Below, one piece after another: positions 56,391 through 64,000 of a stretch of 64,000 nt of DNA. The position numbers and the translations under genes were made by a program. Every line of letters begins with the position of its first letter. Position 1 is the stretch's first letter. The DNA lies in contig NZ_CABVPR010000018.1 of the NCBI RefSeq assembly GCF_902499135.1, forward strand, positions 1 through 64,000. Direction: 5' to 3'. The notes beneath the pieces are model-generated. The model was not told the DNA's origin. It did no database searches and saw nothing but the letters and a program-made list of their open reading frames with translations. Source of the DNA: Burkholderia dolosa. Its GTDB lineage: Bacteria > Pseudomonadota > Gammaproteobacteria > Burkholderiales > Burkholderiaceae.

Positions 56391-57152
56391 TTATAGCGGC
56401 TCGACGATTTCCTCACTCGCAGCGTAGCGCGCGTCCGCGTGACGCGGACGCGAATTTGGGGGCTCGATCGGCACGCGGTCGAGCTGGTAGCCGAAGCCAT
56501 ATAGCGGCAAAAGCCGGTATCCGCGTTCCGGAAGCAAGCGCAGCTTGCTGCGCAATCGGGACGCGTGCGTGTCGAGCGTGCGCGACTTCATGTCGCGGCG
56601 ACGCGCCCACACTGTTTCGAGGATATGTGCGCGCGACACCGGCCGGGACAGGTTCGCGAACAGCAACTGCGCGAACCGGAACTCCTTCGGCGTGAGTGCG
56701 ACGATCGTGTTATCGAAGCGCACGAGGCTGTGCGTCGCATCGAACGCGTATTCGCCATACATTTCGCGCGAGCGGTTCGGCGGCCGCCGAACGCCTGCGC
56801 GCCGGCTCAGCGCATTCACTCGCGCCAGCAGTTCGGGCCCGCTGACCGGTCGCACGATGCAGTCGTCGGCACCCGCGTGCAGGCACGACACGATCTCGCT
56901 TTCGCGCGGCACTTGCATCACGGCGATCGCCGGCAACCCGGGCAGGATCGACTGCGCGCGCGGAATGACTTCCTCGGCCGGCTGATCGCCGGCCCAGTGG
57001 CTCGCGATCAGCATGTCGCAGGTGTCGGCGGCGAGCCATTCGAAGAATGCGGCGCTGCACGTAAACGGATGGCACACGTGACCTCCCGCAAAGAGCAGCC
57101 GGTTCAGCAGCGCAGCGTGACGCGCCTCCGGATCGATCAGAGCGATTCGCAT
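56391..57152 (-). CDS. OmpR-type response regulator with degenerate receiver
   Basis: 253 residues. C-terminal winged helix of the OmpR/PhoB type (LTPKEFRFAQLLFANLSRPV, TLDTHASRLRSKL, GYRLLPLYGFGYQL). The N-terminal part has the CheY fold (MRIALIDPEARHAALLNRLL) and the Lys-equivalent region is changed (DDCIVRPVSG). At the phospho-acceptor site it reads DMLIASHW, so the usual Asp is missing. It is therefore likely controlled without phosphorylation. No kinase gene is adjacent. Targets unknown. Confidence 0.82.
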   Translation of the reverse strand: MRIALIDPEARHAALLNRLLFAGGHVCHPFTCSAAFFEWLAADTCDMLIASHWAGDQPAEEVIPRAQSILPGLPAIAVMQVPRESEIVSCLHAGADDCIVRPVSGPELLARVNALSRRAGVRRPPNRSREMYGEYAFDATHSLVRFDNTIVALTPKEFRFAQLLFANLSRPVSRAHILETVWARRRDMKSRTLDTHASRLRSKLRLLPERGYRLLPLYGFGYQLDRVPIEPPNSRPRHADARYAASEEIVEPL

Positions 57153-57323
57153 GACTGTTTCTTCAATACGGCAGCCGGTGCGCGCTTGCCATAACGCCGA
57201 GTCGGCCCCTAAACTCGAACGTTCGCGGCACCGTGCTGATCTCAGGTTCTATGAATGAATCGATGCTAGCCGCTGCTAACGTTCACGCCTATGGGACGAA
57301 TCTGAATTTATAGAAGGCGTCGA

Positions 57324-57578
57324 ATGAACTGGTTTGGAATCGTTGTCCTGGGAGCGGCGGTCGGGCTGCTCGGCCGGTGGCTGCATCCGATGCGGCGCTC
57401 CGCTCGGCCCGCGTGGTGGATCGCCGTGCTCGTCGGCATTGCGGCCGCCGTTGCCGCGCGCATGGCCGGCAATCTCTCGGGACTGTTTTACGACGGCGAG
57501 ACGCTCGAATGGCCGGTCTGCACCGGCGCCGCGTTCCTCGCCGTAGCCGTGACGGTCGCGCTGTCGGCTCGTCGCTGA
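57324..57578 (+). CDS. Small three-helix membrane protein (GlsB/YeaQ-like)
   Basis: 84 residues: three hydrophobic segments with Arg-rich turns (NWFGIVVLGAAVGLLGRWL, ARPAWWIAVLVGIAAAVAAR, GAAFLAVAVTVALSARR). The size and layout resemble the GlsB/YeaQ/YmgE stress-linked membrane family. Starts 18 bp ahead of the aminopeptidase gene and probably shares its transcript. Role unknown. Confidence 0.65.
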   Translation: MNWFGIVVLGAAVGLLGRWLHPMRRSARPAWWIAVLVGIAAAVAARMAGNLSGLFYDGETLEWPVCTGAAFLAVAVTVALSARR

Positions 57579-57596
57579 ACGCTCTCAGGTGAAATC

Positions 57597-59409
57597 ATGA
57601 ATGCCCGTCTTCCCGAAGTCTCGTCGGTGCCGGCCCGTCTCGCGCTGCTGCGCGGCGCGATGGCCCGCGAGAACCTGGCCGCCTATCTCGTGCCGTCCGC
57701 CGATCCTCATCTGTCCGAATACCTGCCCGAGCGCTGGCAGGCGCGCCGCTGGCTGTCCGGTTTCACGGGCTCGGTCGGCACGCTCGTCGTGACGGCGGAT
57801 TTCGCCGGCCTGTGGGTCGACAGCCGCTACTGGGTGCAGGCCGAAACCGAGCTCGCGGGCACGGGCGTGCAGCTGATGAAGATGACGGGCGGGCAGCAGA
57901 GCGCGCCGCACGTCGACTGGCTCGCGCAGAACGTGCCGTCCGGCGCGACGGTGGGCGTCGACGGCGCCGTGCTCGGCGTCGCGGCGGCACGCGCTGACCG
58001 CGGCGCTCGACGCGCAAGGCATCGCGCTGCGTACCGATCTCGACTTGCTCGACGCGATCTGGCCGGAGCGGCCGGGGCTGCCCGGCGATCCCGTCTTCGA
58101 GCACGCGGCGCCGCAGGCCGACACGACGCGTGCGAGCAAGCTCGCGGAAGTGCGGCGCGCGATGCACGCGCACGGCGCGCAGTGGCATTTCGTGTCGACG
58201 CTCGACGATCTCGCGTGGCTCTTCAATCTTCGCGGCGCCGACGTGAACTTCAATCCGGTATTCGTTGCGCACGCAATGATCGGGATCGACCGGGCGATGC
58301 TGTTCGTCGCCGACGGCAAGGTGTCGCCGGCACTTGCCGCGTCGCTCGCGCAGGACGGCGTCGACGTGCGTCCGTACGGCGATGCGCGCGCGTCACTCGC
58401 GGCGCTGCCCGCCGGCACGACGCTGCTCGTCGATCCGCGCCGTGTGACGTTCGGCACGCTCGAAGCCGTGCCGGCCGGCGTGAAGCTGATCGAGGCGGTG
58501 AATCCGTCGACGTTCGCGAAGTCGCGCAAGACGGCCGCCGAAATCGAGCACGTACGCGTGACGATGGAACACGACGGTGCGGCGCTCGCCGAATTCTTCG
58601 CGTGGTTCGAGCAGGCGGTGAACCGCGAGACGATCACCGAGCTGACGATCGACGACAAGCTGACCGCCGCGCGTGCGCGGCGCCCCGGCTACGTGTCGCC
58701 GAGCTTCGCGACGATCGCGGGCTTCAACGCGAACGGCGCGATGCCGCACTATCGCGCGACGCCGGAGTCGCACGCGACGATCGCCGGCGACGGCCTGCTG
58801 CTCGTCGATTCGGGCGGACAGTATGTGACCGGCACGACCGACATCACGCGCGTCGTGCCGGTCGGCACGGTCGGCGACCTGCAGCGGCGCGACTTCACGA
58901 TCGTGCTGAAGGCGATGATGGCGCTGTCGCGCGCGCGGTTCCCGCGCGGCATCCGTTCGCCGATGCTCGACGCGATCGCGCGCGCGCCGATGTGGGCGGC
59001 CGGGCTCGACTACGGCCACGGCACCGGCCACGGCGTCGGCTATTTCCTGAACGTGCACGAAGGCCCGCAAGTCATCTCGCACTATGCGCCGGCCGAATCG
59101 TACACGGCGATGGAAGAGGGGATGATCACGTCGATCGAGCCGGGTGTTTACCGGCCCGGTCAATGGGGCATCCGGATCGAGAATCTGGTCGTGAACCGCG
59201 CAGCCGGGCAGACCGAGTTCGGCGATTTCCTCGCGTTCGAGACGTTGACGCTGTGCCCGATCGACACGCGCTGCGTGCTGATCGAGATGCTGCACGACGA
59301 AGAGCGCGCGTGGCTGAACGCGTATCACGCGACGGTGCGCGAGCGTGTCGGCCGGCACGTGAGCGGCGACGCGAAGGCGTGGCTCGACGCGCGCACGCAG
59401 CCGATTTGA
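57597..59409 (+). pseudogene. Aminopeptidase P family (M24B) gene with a frameshift
   Basis: Xaa-Pro aminopeptidase of the long three-domain type. The N-terminal creatinase-like domain is read from ATG 57597 (LRGAMARENLAAYLVPSADP, SEYLPERWQARRWLSGFTGS) up to about 57985. From there the matching frame is shifted: the rest (TAALDAQGIALRTDLDLLDA then IWPERPG, and the metal-binding LLVDSGGQY, GHGTGHGVGYFLNVHEGPQ, SIEPGVYRPGQWGIRIENLV) is read one base further on, to a stop at 59407-59409. A one-base gain or two-base loss near 57984-57995 (GCGGCGGCACGCGCTGACC) explains it. Could be a real mutation or a read error in a GC-rich run. All catalytic residues are otherwise kept. Confidence 0.88.
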
Positions 59410-59461
59410 CGAGCAGCACGAGCGCGGCCGGCGGGCGGCCGCGCGGCGACGAGGACAACCG

Positions 59462-60013
59462 ATGACGGATACCGCGGTGATCGTGGTCGACATGCAATGC
59501 GGGCTGGTGCAGCGGGCGCGGCCTGCGTACCGGCTCGACGAAGTCGTGTCGGGCATCAACCGGCTGACGGCGGCCGCGCGCGCGGCGCACGCGCCCGTAT
59601 GCTTCGTGCAGCACGACGGGGACGCCGGCGACGACATCGTGCCCGGCACGCCGGGCTGGGAACTGCATGCGGCGCTGACCGTCGACGCAGGCGACTGGCG
59701 CATACGCAAGCGGATGAGCGACGCGTTCCACGATACGCCGCTCGCCGCGCAGCTCGAGCGTCACCGCGTGCGGTCGGTGCTGATCTGCGGCTATGCGACC
59801 GAGTTCTGCGTCGATTCGGCCGCGCGCCGGGCGGCGTCGCTCGGCTATCGGACGACCGTCGTGTCGGACCTGCATACGACGAACGAGCGCGCGCACCTGT
59901 CGGCCGCACAGATCGTCGCGCATCACCACTTCATCTGGGAAAACAATTCGCTGTCGGGCAACGCCGTGACGCCGCGTCCGCTTGCCGACGTGCTCGCGAC
60001 GGAGTTTGCATGA
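59462..60013 (+). CDS. Isochorismatase-like cysteine hydrolase
   Basis: 183 residues. Catalytic triad visible: Asp10 (VVDMQ), Lys83 in IRKRMSDAF, and Cys116 in GYATEFCVDSA. Such enzymes hydrolyse amides such as nicotinamide, N-carbamoyl compounds or biuret; substrate not predictable here. Starts 52 bp after the aminopeptidase P gene and overlaps the HAD gene by 4 bases. Confidence 0.9.
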   Translation: MTDTAVIVVDMQCGLVQRARPAYRLDEVVSGINRLTAAARAAHAPVCFVQHDGDAGDDIVPGTPGWELHAALTVDAGDWRIRKRMSDAFHDTPLAAQLERHRVRSVLICGYATEFCVDSAARRAASLGYRTTVVSDLHTTNERAHLSAAQIVAHHHFIWENNSLSGNAVTPRPLADVLATEFA

Positions 60014-60633
60014 CGATCAAGGCAGTGGTGTTCGATTTCGGCGGCGTGCTGATCGACTGGAGCCCCGAGTACCTGTACCGGAAACTGATTCCGGACGCGG
60101 ACGAGCGTCGCTGGTTTCTCACGCACGTGTGCGCGATGGACTGGGTGGTGCGTCAGGACGGCGGGCAGACGATCGACGAAGGGACGAACGAACTCGTCGC
60201 GAAGTTTCCGGAGCACGAAGCGCTGATCCGCGCGTTCTATGCGCGCTGGCACGAGATGATCGGCGGCGTGCTCGACGAAGGCGCGGCGCTCGTCGAGCGG
60301 CTCGACGCGCAGCGGATGCCGCTGTTCGGGCTGACGAACTGGTCCGCGCAGACGTTTCCGTACGCATGGGAAAACTTCCCGATCCTGCGCCGCTTCAAGG
60401 ACATCGTCGTGTCCGGCCACGTGAAGCTCGTGAAGCCCGATCCGGCGATCTACCGGGCCATGCACGCGCGGATCGAACCGCATCTTCCCGGCGTCGCGCC
60501 GCACGAACTGGTGTTCATCGACGACAACGCGAAGAACGCCGCCGCCGCGACCGCGCTCGGTTGGCACGGGATCCATCACACGAGCGCGGCGGCGACCGAG
60601 GCGCGGCTGCGCGAACTGGGCGCGCTCGCGTGA
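60010..60633 (+). CDS. HAD-superfamily hydrolase
   Basis: 207 residues. HAD motif I VFDFGGVLIDW (nucleophile Asp9, with Gly at the +2 position where phosphatases carry Asp), motif II LTNWS, motif III Lys in HVKLVKPDP, motif IV FIDDN. Closest in layout to YihX/epoxide-hydrolase N-terminal phosphatases and 2-haloacid dehalogenases. ATG overlaps the stop of the preceding hydrolase (ATGA), so they are coupled. Substrate unknown. Confidence 0.88.
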   Translation: MTIKAVVFDFGGVLIDWSPEYLYRKLIPDADERRWFLTHVCAMDWVVRQDGGQTIDEGTNELVAKFPEHEALIRAFYARWHEMIGGVLDEGAALVERLDAQRMPLFGLTNWSAQTFPYAWENFPILRRFKDIVVSGHVKLVKPDPAIYRAMHARIEPHLPGVAPHELVFIDDNAKNAAAATALGWHGIHHTSAAATEARLRELGALA

Positions 60634-60652
60634 GCCCGCACGGCTGAATGAA

Positions 60653-60686
60653 CGAAACCCCGCGCTGCGGGCAACGCGGGGTTTCG
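60653..60686. terminator. Terminator between the HAD gene and ettA
   Basis: CGAAACCCCGCG, loop CTGCGGGCAA, CGCGGGGTTTCG. A 12-bp perfect stem with AAA/TTT inside, between two convergent genes; usable in both directions. Confidence 0.75.
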
Positions 60687-60796
60687 GTTCAGCAGGGCCG
60701 CTTGCGCGGCGCCCGTTCCGTTTTCCTTTTCGCCGCACGGCGGCGCCCGGCGGATTCGCGTTGCCGCGAACCGGCTGCGACCCCGCCGCCCGTCGG

Positions 60797-62464
60797 TCAG
60801 CGGCTGATCGGCTTGTAGCGGATCCGCTTCGGCTTCGCGGCTTCCTCGCCGAGGCGCGCACGCTTGTCGGCCTCGTATTCCTGGTAGTTGCCGTCGAAGA
60901 ACGTGACCTGCGAATCGCCTTCGAACGCGAGGATGTGCGTCGCGATCCGGTCGAGGAACCAGCGGTCGTGCGAGATCACCATCACCGAGCCCGCGAACTC
61001 GAGCAGCGCGTCTTCGAGCGCGCGCAGCGTTTCGACGTCGAGGTCGTTCGACGGTTCGTCGAGCAGCAGCACGTTGCCGCCGGAGATCAGCGTCTTCGCG
61101 AGGTGCAGACGGCCGCGTTCGCCGCCGGACAGGTTGCCGACGATCTTCTGCTGGTCGCCGCCCTTGAAGTTGAAGCGGCCGATGTACGCACGCGACGGCG
61201 TTTCGTACTTGCCGACCGTCAGCACGTCGGCGCCGCCGGAGATTTCCTCGAACACCGTCTTCGAGCCGTCGAGCGCATCGCGGCTCTGGTCGACGTACGC
61301 GAGCTTCACGGTCGGGCCCGTCACGATCTCGCCCGAATCCGGCTGCTCCTTGCCGGTGATCATCCGGAACAGCGTCGACTTGCCGGCGCCGTTCGGGCCG
61401 ATGATCCCGACGATCGCGCCCGGCGGAATCTTGAAGCTCAGGTTGTCGATCAGCAGGCGGTCGCCGTACGACTTGCTGACGTTCTTGAACTCGATCACTT
61501 CATTGCCGAGGCGGTCGCCGACCGGAATGAAGATTTCCTGCGTCTCGTTGCGCTTCTGGTATTCCTGGCTGTTCAGCTCCTCGAAGCGCGCGATACGTGC
61601 CTTCGACTTCGCCTGCCGGCCCTTCGGGTTCTGGCGCACCCACTCCAGCTCCTTCTTGATCGCCTTCTGGCGCGCCGATTCCGCAGCCTCTTCCTGCTTC
61701 AGGCGCTCTTCCTTCTGGTCGAGCCAGCTGCTGTAGTTGCCCTTCCACGGAATGCCGTGGCCGCGGTCGAGCTCGAGAATCCACTCGGCCGCGTTGTCGA
61801 GGAAGTAGCGATCGTGCGTGACGGCGACGACCGTACCCGGAAAGCGCACGAGGAACTGCTCGAGCCAGTCGACCGATTCGGCATCGAGGTGGTTGGTCGG
61901 TTCGTCGAGCAGCAGCATGTCGGGCTTCTCGAGCAGCAGCTTGCACAGCGCGACGCGGCGCTTTTCGCCGCCGGACAGATGCTCGATCTTCGCGTCCCAC
62001 GGCGGCAGGCGCAGCGCATCGGCGGCCACTTCGAGCTGCTGCTCGGGGCTGCCGCCGTCGCTCGACGCGAGGATCGCCTCGTATTTCGCCTGCTCGGCCG
62101 CGAGCGCGTCGAAGTCGGCGTCCGGCTCCGCGTACGCCGCGTAGATTTCCTCGAGCTTCTTGTTCGCCTGGAATAGCTCGCCGAGGCCTTCCTCGACCGC
62201 CTCGCGCACCGTCTTGCTCGGGTCGAGCTGCGGTTCCTGCGGCAGATAGCCGATGTTCAGGTTCGGCATCGGCGTCGCTTCGCCTTCGATGTCCTTGTCG
62301 ACGCCCGCCATGATGCGGATCAGCGTCGACTTGCCCGAGCCGTTCAGGCCGAGCACGCCGATCTTCGCGCCGGGAAAGAACGACAGCGAGATGTCCTTCA
62401 GGATCTGGCGCTTGGGCGGCACGATCTTGCCGACCCGGTTCATCGTGAAAACGTATTGGGCCAT
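60797..62464 (-). CDS. ettA: ABC-F translation factor EttA
   Basis: 555 residues, two ABC ATPase domains in tandem without membrane segments. Walker A motifs GLNGSGKST near 39 and GPNGAGKST near 355; signatures [10 protein letters not shown] and [10 protein letters not shown]; a linker/arm typical of EttA ([31 protein letters not shown]). EttA binds the ribosomal E site and couples early translation to energy state. Start ATG 62464. Confidence 0.95.
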   Translation of the reverse strand: MAQYVFTMNRVGKIVPPKRQILKDISLSFFPGAKIGVLGLNGSGKSTLIRIMAGVDKDIEGEATPMPNLNIGYLPQEPQLDPSKTVREAVEEGLGELFQANKKLEEIYAAYAEPDADFDALAAEQAKYEAILASSDGGSPEQQLEVAADALRLPPWDAKIEHLSGGEKRRVALCKLLLEKPDMLLLDEPTNHLDAESVDWLEQFLVRFPGTVVAVTHDRYFLDNAAEWILELDRGHGIPWKGNYSSWLDQKEERLKQEEAAESARQKAIKKELEWVRQNPKGRQAKSKARIARFEELNSQEYQKRNETQEIFIPVGDRLGNEVIEFKNVSKSYGDRLLIDNLSFKIPPGAIVGIIGPNGAGKSTLFRMITGKEQPDSGEIVTGPTVKLAYVDQSRDALDGSKTVFEEISGGADVLTVGKYETPSRAYIGRFNFKGGDQQKIVGNLSGGERGRLHLAKTLISGGNVLLLDEPSNDLDVETLRALEDALLEFAGSVMVISHDRWFLDRIATHILAFEGDSQVTFFDGNYQEYEADKRARLGEEAAKPKRIRYKPISR

Positions 62465-62647
62465 TTCGGTGTGAAGTCAGAAGTGGTTGAGACGGCCGCG
62501 CAGCGCGCGGGCGTGGCGGCGTCGGGTGATTCGGTACGGAGCGGCCGCGCGGTGCGCGGCGGTGTGCCGCGTGCGGCGACGCGAACGGCTATTGTACTTC
62601 GGCGCCGGCCGCCGCCGACACGGCGCGGCCGTTCGGCCAGGCCGCGT

Positions 62648-62956
62648 TCACAGCCACTCGGCGACGCCGCCGTGTCCCGAGCACGTGCCGCGCCGGTGGC
62701 GGCTGAAGCTGTACGCGCCGTCGCGGCAGCGCGCACTTGCGCCTTCGGGCACGCGGCCCGATTTCGAACGCGCGGGCGCGTGCACGCTGTCGCCGTCGCG
62801 GTTGCGATACGTATCGTGGCGGTCGAGATCGGCTTCGTCGCCGTAGCCGGGCGATGCGCGGTACGCGTGCGCCGGATCGGACAGCGGCGCGCATGCGGCG
62901 AACAGCGCGACCGACAAGGCTGCGATGCGCATCGCGCGGCGGAGCAGGGCGGGCAT
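62648..62956 (-). CDS. DUF3761 family exported protein
   Basis: 102 residues or slightly fewer: a signal peptide (MRIAALSVALFAACAPLSDP if started at the ATG 62932) and a C-terminal DUF3761-type motif GASARCRDGAYSFSRHRRGT then CSGHGGVAEWL. The two Cys may pair. Both ATG 62956 and 62932 are possible starts. Function unknown; the family is common in Burkholderia and Xanthomonas. Confidence 0.78.
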   Translation of the reverse strand: MPALLRRAMRIAALSVALFAACAPLSDPAHAYRASPGYGDEADLDRHDTYRNRDGDSVHAPARSKSGRVPEGASARCRDGAYSFSRHRRGTCSGHGGVAEWL

Positions 62957-63079
62957 GGTCTTCTCGGGATGTTGTTATCGGACGGCGCGATGGCCGTGGG
63001 CTGCATGTTAGCGGATCGGCAGACGAGCGGGATCAGCGAACCGTCGCGGAGCGGCCGCCGCGCGTGCTGCCGGAGCGCG

Positions 63080-63997
63080 CTACGTCGTGCCGGACATCGA
63101 CGCCGCGTCGTCTGCCCGCGCGGCGTCGAGTATCCATTCGCGAAACGCGGCGACCTTGTTCCGTTCCGCATGATGCGGCGGGTAGACGAGGTAGTACGCG
63201 AAATCGTCGAGCCGTGCGACGTCGGCGAGCTGCACGAGCCGGCCGTCCGCGAGCTCGCCGCGCACCATCGCGGCCGGCAGCAGCCCGGCGCCTTGCCCGG
63301 CGACGATCGCCTGCAGCAGCAGGCTCGCATCGTCGAACGCGGGGCCGCGCGGCGGGCCGAAGTCGTCGATCCGCTGCGCGTCGAACCAGACGTGCCAGCC
63401 TTTGCGCTCGGCATCGTGCAGATGCGGCCAGCTGACGAGGTCGGCCGGCGTGCGCGGCATGCCGAGCCGTGCGACGAGGTCCGGCGACGCGAGCGCGACG
63501 ATCTCCACCGTCAGCAGGTGCTCGCTGCACAGGCCGACGTAGCGGCCGAGGCCGTGGCGGATCGCGACGTCCACGCCGTCGCGCGCGAAATCCGCCAATG
63601 CATGGCTCGCGACGATCTGCAGGTCGATGTCCGGACATGCGTGCCGGAACTGGCCAAGACGCGGCACCAGCCACGCGGATGCGAAAAACGGCGTGACGCT
63701 GACCGTCAGCACGCCGCTGTCGGCCGCGCCGGACACGCGCTGCGACGCATCGGCGATCTGCCGGAACGCGTTGCGCACGGGCGGCAGGTAGTCGCGACCC
63801 GCGGCCGTCAGCAGGATGCCGCGGTTCACGCGTTCGAACAGCTGCACGCCGAGATGCGTCTCGAGCGTGCGGATCATCTGGCTCACCGCGCCCGGCGTGA
63901 CCGACAGTTCTTCGGCGGCGGACTTCACCGACAGGTGGCGAGCGGCGGCCTCGAATGCGCGCAGCGCGTTCAGCGGCGGCAGGCGGGAACGGTTCAT
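63080..63997 (-). CDS. LysR-family transcriptional regulator (GcvA-like)
   Basis: 305 residues. N-terminal helix-turn-helix (LNALRAFEAAARHLSVKSAA, ELSVTPGAVSQMIRTLETHL) and a periplasmic-binding-like effector domain (LTVSVTPFFASAWLVPRLGQ, DVAIRHGLGRYVGL). GcvA-like regulators control metabolic genes or drug resistance loci. Its target would normally be divergent, upstream of 63997, outside the window. The start is 3 bases inside the window edge. Confidence 0.9.
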   Translation of the reverse strand: MNRSRLPPLNALRAFEAAARHLSVKSAAEELSVTPGAVSQMIRTLETHLGVQLFERVNRGILLTAAGRDYLPPVRNAFRQIADASQRVSGAADSGVLTVSVTPFFASAWLVPRLGQFRHACPDIDLQIVASHALADFARDGVDVAIRHGLGRYVGLCSEHLLTVEIVALASPDLVARLGMPRTPADLVSWPHLHDAERKGWHVWFDAQRIDDFGPPRGPAFDDASLLLQAIVAGQGAGLLPAAMVRGELADGRLVQLADVARLDDFAYYLVYPPHHAERNKVAAFREWILDAARADDAASMSGTT

Positions 63998-64000
63998 TCA

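Overview
The window is GC-rich, gene-dense and reads as Burkholderia cepacia complex chromosome-1 DNA. The clues are strong GC third-position bias, the hemA-prfA-prmC-grxD-ubiX order beside a complete type VI secretion system (T6SS) of the Burkholderia 'T6SS-1' layout with its clade accessory genes, and abundant Burkholderia-type lipoproteins and DUF proteins. The species call is an inference from gene content; no rRNA or tRNA gene was seen.

Layout. (1) 0-3.6 kb: a secreted GH35 beta-galactosidase-like lipoprotein, a small conserved hypothetical and an orphan amino-acid/cystine-type periplasmic binding protein. (2) 3.8-14.1 kb: a polymorphic-toxin island made of VgrG, a 1523-residue Rhs protein with a 110-residue variable C-terminal toxin tip, an immunity gene overlapping it by 4 bp, and then a low-GC strip with a frame-shattered Imm50-like immunity gene, a SUKH-like immunity gene, an rhs core scrap and another orphan immunity-like gene. 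(3) 14.1-36.6 kb: a full T6SS. tssJ-tssK-tssL run leftwards. A TagM-type lipoprotein gene, tssB-tssC-hcp-tssE-tssF-tssG-tssH-tssA run rightwards. tssM-tagF-ompA-like gene run leftwards from the far side, followed outward by a TagX-type M15 peptidase gene and a divergent Ala/Lys-rich membrane protein gene. (4) 36.7-51 kb: housekeeping and transport genes (CorA/ZntB-type transporter, M1 aminopeptidase lipoprotein, LEA14-like lipoprotein, two methyltransferases, DUF1415, a TetR/MFS pair with twin operators, nitroreductase, YegD-like Hsp70, cold-shock protein, APC permease). (5) 51-64 kb: DODA-type dioxygenase, the hemA-prfA-prmC-grxD-ubiX cluster, an atypical winged-helix response regulator, a frameshifted M24B aminopeptidase P, an isochorismatase-like/HAD pair, EttA, a DUF3761 protein and a LysR regulator.

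How they work together. The T6SS cluster supplies the membrane complex (TssJLM), baseplate (TssEFGKA), sheath (TssBC), tube (Hcp), recycling ATPase (TssH), post-translational control (TagF) and cell-wall handling (M15 peptidase, OmpA-like protein; TssL itself has no peptidoglycan-binding domain). The VgrG-Rhs-immunity module about 7 kb away is the obvious candidate tip and effector cargo. No PAAR protein and no Tap- or EagR-type chaperone lies in the window. The downstream graveyard of immunity and rhs fragments is the usual trace of repeated toxin-tip exchange.

Sequence-level signals include clear hairpin terminators (after tssL, hcp, the gene at 35555-36517, yegD/cspA, the APC permease and the HAD gene), two perfect palindromes in the tssJ/tagM divergent region, and twin palindromic operators between tetR and the MFS gene.
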